Source of the DNA: RYN-428 sp035551995
Lineage (GTDB): Bacteria; Planctomycetota; Phycisphaerae; Tepidisphaerales; Tepidisphaeraceae
Length of the DNA stretch: 64,000 bases
Assembly (NCBI GenBank): GCA_035551995.1
Contig: DASZME010000008.1
Location: 124,001-188,000 of the forward strand
Direction: 5' to 3'
The notes beneath the pieces are model-generated. The model saw nothing but the letters and a program-made list of their open reading frames with translations. It was not told the DNA's origin and ran no database searches. Both the position numbers and the translations under genes were made by a program. This document shows positions 60,343 through 64,000 of this stretch, one piece after another; within the stretch, counting starts at the first letter, position 1; each line of letters begins with the position of its first letter.

Positions 60343-61410
60343 ATGGCCGCCGAGCCTCTTTCACGACCGGGCGCGTTTTTGATCACGGTTGACGCCGAGG
60401 GAGACAATCTCTGGGCTAAGCCGCGATCGATCACGACGCGCAACGCCCGGTATCTTCCGCGCTTTCAATCGCTCTGCGAAAAGCACGGCCTGCTGCCGAC
60501 CTACCTCACCAACTGGGAGATGGCCAACTGCCCGGCCTTCGTGGAATTCGCCCGCGACGCCATGGCGCGCGGCGCCTGCGAAATCGGAATGCATCTCCAC
60601 GCCTGGAATTCACCGCCGATCGTGCCGCTGACCGCCGACGACGATCGCCATGCGCCCTATCTGATCGAATATCCCGAGTCGGCGATGCGCGAGAAAATCA
60701 ATGTGATGACGGCCAAGCTGGAGGACGTTTTTGGCCAAAAGACGCTGAGCCATCGCGCGGGCCGATGGAGTTTTAACGAGATGTACGCGCGTCTTTTGAT
60801 CGAGCATGGTTACGGCGTGGATTGCTCGGTGACGCCCCATGTTTCCTGGCGTTTTTGCAAGGGCGATCCGGCGCGCGACGGCGGAAGCGATTTTTCGGAT
60901 TTCCCGGAGTCGGCCTACTTCGTCGATCCGCAAAACATTCGCCGGCCCGGCGAATCATCGCTGCTGGAAATTCCGATGACGATCGTAAAAACGCGCGCGT
61001 TTCCGCGGCCGGTTCAAGTCATTCGCCGAAGGCTTTCCGGCAGCTTTTACGGCACGATCATCATGCGCCGGCTTTTTCCCGACCATGCCTGGCTCATGCC
61101 CAATGGCCGCAACGGCCAGTCCATGCTTGAGGCGATTAGAACGGCAAAAGCACAGGCCCGGCCGTACATCGAGATGGCGATCCATTCGTCGGAATTGATG
61201 CCAGGCGGAAGCCAAACTTTTGCCACGGCCGATTCGATCGAGAAACTGTATGACGATCTGGAATCGCTTTTTTCAGCCGCGGCAACCGACTACACCGGAT
61301 GCACGCTGTCCCAGTATCGCGAACGGATGGAGAAATCACCGCCGAACGATCCCTCCGGCCCCCGTTCCCTTGAACGGTTCTTTCAAGGAGAAAGGTCGAG
61401 GCGAGGGTGA
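60343..61410 (+). CDS. Polysaccharide deacetylase-family protein
   Basis: A 355-residue NodB-fold protein. Strand FLITVDAEGDN carries the metal/catalytic Asp; MHLHAWNSP supplies the HxH-type metal ligands; LSHRAGRWSFNEMYARLLIEHGYGVDCSV is the typical R-G-W segment; and IEMAIHSSELMPG carries the C-terminal His. It deacetylates or processes an N-acetylated glycan; the lack of a signal peptide suggests a cytosolic or lipid-linked substrate. It follows the membrane-protein gene by 18 nt and ends the plus-strand glycan group. Confidence 0.88.
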   Translation: MAAEPLSRPGAFLITVDAEGDNLWAKPRSITTRNARYLPRFQSLCEKHGLLPTYLTNWEMANCPAFVEFARDAMARGACEIGMHLHAWNSPPIVPLTADDDRHAPYLIEYPESAMREKINVMTAKLEDVFGQKTLSHRAGRWSFNEMYARLLIEHGYGVDCSVTPHVSWRFCKGDPARDGGSDFSDFPESAYFVDPQNIRRPGESSLLEIPMTIVKTRAFPRPVQVIRRRLSGSFYGTIIMRRLFPDHAWLMPNGRNGQSMLEAIRTAKAQARPYIEMAIHSSELMPGGSQTFATADSIEKLYDDLESLFSAAATDYTGCTLSQYRERMEKSPPNDPSGPRSLERFFQGERSRRG

Positions 61411-61509
61411 AGCGCGAAGATGCAAGACGCATCTCACGCATCCGTCTTCCTGTTTTCGGGTCGCTGTTTCGTATGCGACCGAAAATTCAGCGCCGCTCGA
61501 CGAGTGGAA

Positions 61510-61597
61510 CCCGAAGTTATAAGTATGACAATACGCCAGCGGCTCCGTTTGCGGGGCGTTTCCCGCGGCTCGGTCGCTATACGAATATGAAAAGCTC
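61510..61597 (-). repeat. MITE-like palindromic element, diverged copy F'
   Basis: A reverse-orientation relic: core CCCCGCAAACGGAGCCGCT (on the minus strand) and the GAGCTTTTCAT left end are recognisable; the other end has drifted. It lies 25 nt from copy F and points the opposite way. Confidence 0.55.
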
Positions 61598-61621
61598 CAA
61601 CAACCACCAGCTCGGAACTAA

Positions 61622-61719
61622 AGTATTTATCGAGTTAGTGTGGTGAGCTTCGGTCGCGAAACACGCCCCGCAAGCAGGGCCGTTAAACATAGGATCGTAC
61701 TTGAACCCGAAAAACGCTC
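61622..61719 (+). repeat. MITE-like palindromic element, copy F
   Basis: A plus-orientation copy with core CCCCGCAAGCAGGGCCGTTAAAC (about 61663-61687; two substitutions against the consensus) and right end GAAAAACGCTC. It lies between the deacetylase gene and deoC; the 361-nt gap there holds nothing else but copy F'. Confidence 0.8.
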
Positions 61720-61771
61720 AATGCATCACAACTAACAATTAACAACTCATTCACCCTCGAAAGACCATTAC

Positions 61772-62539
61772 ATGAAAATCACCGTCCACTCCCTGGCAAA
61801 GATGATCGACCACTCCCTTCTTCATCCCACGATGACCGACGCGGAGATCGTCAGCGGCTGCAAGCTTTCCCGCCAATATGATGTCGCCACCGCTTGTATC
61901 AAGCCCTATTCGATCGCGATGGCTCGCGAAATTCTTGACGGCTCGGACGTCAAGGCGTGTGCCGTTATCGGCTTTCCTCACGGCAACGGCACAACCGCCA
62001 TCAAGGTCCGCGAGGCCGAGGCGGCCGCGCGCGAAGGGGCGCCGGAAATCGACATGGTCATCAATATCGGCAAAGCCCTCGGCGGCGACTGGAACTATGT
62101 CTCCGCGGAAATTAAAGCCATCAATGACACCGTCGTCGGCAACGACGGCATCCTGAAAGTCATCTTCGAGAACGACTATCTTCACAACGAACAAATCATC
62201 AAGCTGTGCGAGATTTGCACCGGCCACGGCGTCGCCTTCGTCAAGACGTCAACGGGCTACGGCTTTGTCAAACAGCCCAACGGGTCTTATTCCTACAAAG
62301 GCGCCACCGTCGAACATCTGAAGCTCATGCGGGCGAACTGCCCCCCCGCCGTTCAGATTAAAGCCGCCGGCGGCGTGCGATCGCTCGACGATCTGCTGAT
62401 GGTGCGGGCGCTTGGCGTATCGAGAATCGGCGCCACCGCGACGGCGGCCATTCTCGACGAAGCAAAGAAGCGGGAAGACGCCGGTATACTGGTCGAAAAA
62501 ACCGGCCATGCCACGGCTCTGGGGATCAACGCTTATTGA
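61772..62539 (+). CDS. deoC: Deoxyribose-phosphate aldolase
   Basis: A class-I aldolase splitting 2-deoxyribose-5-phosphate into glyceraldehyde-3-phosphate and acetaldehyde in deoxynucleoside salvage. The 255-residue TIM barrel has MIDHSLLHPTMTDAEI at the N-terminus, VIGFPHGNGTT, the Schiff-base Lys in VKTSTGYG (about residue 165), and the second Lys in IKAAGGVRS. ATG 61772 has only a weak GAAAG upstream. No other nucleoside-catabolism gene is adjacent. Confidence 0.96.
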   Translation: MKITVHSLAKMIDHSLLHPTMTDAEIVSGCKLSRQYDVATACIKPYSIAMAREILDGSDVKACAVIGFPHGNGTTAIKVREAEAAAREGAPEIDMVINIGKALGGDWNYVSAEIKAINDTVVGNDGILKVIFENDYLHNEQIIKLCEICTGHGVAFVKTSTGYGFVKQPNGSYSYKGATVEHLKLMRANCPPAVQIKAAGGVRSLDDLLMVRALGVSRIGATATAAILDEAKKREDAGILVEKTGHATALGINAY

Positions 62540-62623
62540 GTCCAAAACCGGGCCGCTCACAAGTGTGCCGCTGACGATGTGTCCGCGCCAAGAACGGCAT
62601 CGCTCCAGGCGGTGTCTTTATCG

Positions 62624-62679
62624 GAGCATTTTCTCGCGTCGGTGTAGCGAACGGGGTCGCGAACGTAAAAAAGACGCTC
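62624..62679 (+). repeat. Internally deleted copy G of the MITE-like element
   Basis: Terminal sequences GAGCATTTTCTCGCG and AAAAAAGACGCTC of the family remain, but the CCCCGCAAGCGGGG core is missing; the element is reduced to 56 bp. It lies between deoC and the MlaE-type gene. Confidence 0.45.
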
Positions 62680-62744
62680 AGCTTCCGCTTCGCATCGCGG
62701 CCAACGTAATATCCAGGAATGCCGACGCTCTGTCGACCGGATTA

Positions 62745-63449
62745 CTACAGATACGTCAGGGCCGACACGAACGCCGAGATCACGCAGACCCAGATGACCG
62801 ATCGCTTGATCGCCCGCGAGGCGGCCTGCGGCACATCGGTGGCGACGCCGACGTTAAGTCCTTCGGTGCAGCTGATCATTCCGATCGCCAGCGCCGGCGC
62901 CACGGTTTTCGCGATGACGTTCAGTACATCGGCCGTTCCGATCGCGCCGGCGACGCTGTCCAGAAAATTGAACGAGCCGGCCAAATCGCGCTGAAGCGCC
63001 ACATGCAGGAGCCAGCCGCTGGTCAGCGACGCCGCGCAAAAATAGATCGTCAGGCACACGATCGACACGCACAATGCCAATACGCGCGGCATCACGAGAT
63101 AAATTCCCGGATCGATCCCTTGAATCCGCAGTGCCCGGATCTCGCCGTGAATTTTCATCTGTCCAAGTTCGATCGCGATCGCGTTACCGCTTCGGGCGAT
63201 AACGAAAATGTTGATCAGCAGCGGCCCAAGCTCGCGGATGACGATCGTCACCAGCAGCGGGCCCATCATGTCCGACGTTCCGAACTGCGGCAGGAGAACC
63301 TGGGCCTGAAGGACGATCGAGGCGCCGGTAAGCAGCGCGATGAAACCGACAAATCCCAGCGCCTCGACGCCGGTGAAAAGTATCTGCCTCACAAGGACGC
63401 TCCGCACCGTGCGCGGCCAATTTCGCGGCAGGCACGCCGACGCCAGCAA
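62745..63449 (-). CDS. MlaE-family ABC transporter permease (N-terminus possibly truncated)
   Basis: Inner-membrane permease of the phospholipid/ABC-type Mla (MCE) system, 234 residues with five to six helices. Family stretches: RQILFTGVEALGFVGFIALLTG, VTIVIRELGPLLINIFVIARSGNAIAIE (the conserved RELGP and R-S-G region) and PRVLALCVS. No ATG is available; TTG 63449 is taken as the start. The frame continues upstream for 13 codons to a TAG (63489-63491), and beyond that stop the sequence still resembles the MlaE N-terminus. Partner ATPase and MCE genes would lie outside the window. Confidence 0.8.
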   Translation of the reverse strand: MLASACLPRNWPRTVRSVLVRQILFTGVEALGFVGFIALLTGASIVLQAQVLLPQFGTSDMMGPLLVTIVIRELGPLLINIFVIARSGNAIAIELGQMKIHGEIRALRIQGIDPGIYLVMPRVLALCVSIVCLTIYFCAASLTSGWLLHVALQRDLAGSFNFLDSVAGAIGTADVLNVIAKTVAPALAIGMISCTEGLNVGVATDVPQAASRAIKRSVIWVCVISAFVSALTYL

Positions 63450-64000
63450 ACCGGTAAGACATCCGAGGATATAAGCGAGCTCGCGAACCTACCCGATGAT
63501 CCATTGCCCGATTGAGCGGACGATGATTCGGGGCCAGCGATTGGAATGTTCGGCCGGGAATTGCGTGAGAACCGATGTCTGCGAACTGGACAATCCATCA
63601 CCCCGAAAATATTGGCGCCCTTGTGCCCGCGGCGAAATCGACGTATGCAAAGCTATCCGAAACGGTGGCCGATCGAAAGCGGCCGATGAAGATCGGACAG
63701 GGTTCTTCCGGATTTTTTTTTGGCGGTTCACCGGCTGGGGTAACAGCGATCAAGGCGGGAACATCTTCAGAATCGGCGGGCTGCAAACCGTCTTGGCGGG
63801 CCGTGGGGCGCGATGGGCGGGCCGCTTGCGCTTGCAGCCGGCGAAGCGGGAGGGTGTGGAGAAACCGTGACGGTCGATCGAATGGACAGGCCGGCTGTTA
63901 TTGCCAGGTTACATCCTCACAAAACAAAAGCGGACGCCGATCCCTCATCTTCCGACGCCTTTTGAGGCTCAGGGGCCGAAAGTAGCTTTCGGCCCCCGAA
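63450..64000. other. End region without a supported gene
   Basis: The first 90 nt hold the possible N-terminal coding remnant of the MlaE-type gene. Open frames exist on both strands between 63500 and 63985 but none shows consistent codon bias or a recognisable domain. A strong terminator lies at the very end. Confidence 0.4.
63973..63997. terminator. Strong hairpin at window end
   Basis: A perfect 11-bp stem (GGGGCCGAAAG / CTTTCGGCCCC) with the 3-nt loop TAG. It is a compact GC-rich terminator-type hairpin; the gene it serves cannot be assigned, because the window ends 3 nt later. Confidence 0.7.

Noticed and set aside
63496..63985. Several open frames at the right end on both strands
   Set aside because: They overlap one another, none has a recognisable domain or consistent codon use, and no clear start signal decides between them.

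Overview
The window is a GC-rich (roughly 60%) bacterial chromosome segment carrying about 52 genes on both strands. No plasmid, prophage, CRISPR array, rRNA or tRNA gene was recognised. The mix of genes points to a planctomycete, most likely of the Phycisphaerae (Humisphaera/Tepidisphaera-like). It includes ThuA-domain and CE15-like secreted proteins, a very large FHA protein, PHP-type tyrosine phosphatase and SGNH glycan genes, scattered riboflavin and purine genes, and many weak or absent Shine-Dalgarno sites. This placement is an inference from gene content, since no marker gene such as 16S is present.

Layout. 1-9 kb: end of a secreted beta-propeller dehydrogenase, orphan sucD, aldo/keto reductase, PPP phosphatase, DUF486 membrane protein, ThuA-like protein, ribH, UbiA-type prenyltransferase and a membrane-anchored dual-specificity phosphatase. 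9-18 kb: two convergent GT39-type membrane glycosyltransferases, a cysteine-containing membrane protein, secreted proteins, a B12-binding radical SAM enzyme and an outer-membrane barrel. 18-33 kb: housekeeping genes (purQ, glmS, hisS, tig, mnmG) mixed with a GT2-DUF2062 protein, a PagL-like barrel, a NeuD-type acyltransferase and an esterase. 33-37 kb: a RelE/XRE toxin-antitoxin pair, a glucuronoyl-esterase-like protein, a GGQ release-factor-like protein and mreB.

37.8-48.3 kb is the most unusual part. A 2616-residue protein joins two N-terminal FHA domains, about 1700 residues of Pro/Ala-rich and acidic repeats, and a C-terminal TM / periplasmic coiled coil / TM module like polysaccharide co-polymerases (Wzz/GumC). 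It is followed by an ECF sigma factor, an overlapping anti-sigma factor and a secreted HtrA-like protein that has lost its whole catalytic triad. 48.6-53 kb: a response-regulator diguanylate cyclase, a DUF2156 protein, a GNAT enzyme and ribBA with a structured leader. 53-61.4 kb: two divergent gene groups for surface-glycan work (CpsB-type phosphatase, two methyltransferases, SGNH protein; then epimerase, HEAT-repeat protein, membrane protein, polysaccharide deacetylase). 61.8-64 kb: deoC and an MlaE-type permease whose N-terminal region is cut by an in-frame stop.

Several non-coding repeat families are visible. The main one is a MITE-like palindromic element of about 100 bp present in nine intergenic copies or relics. 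The others are a pair of hairpins that bracket hisS, a perfect 18-bp hairpin followed by 18-bp tandem repeats, and a long hairpin between two convergent genes.
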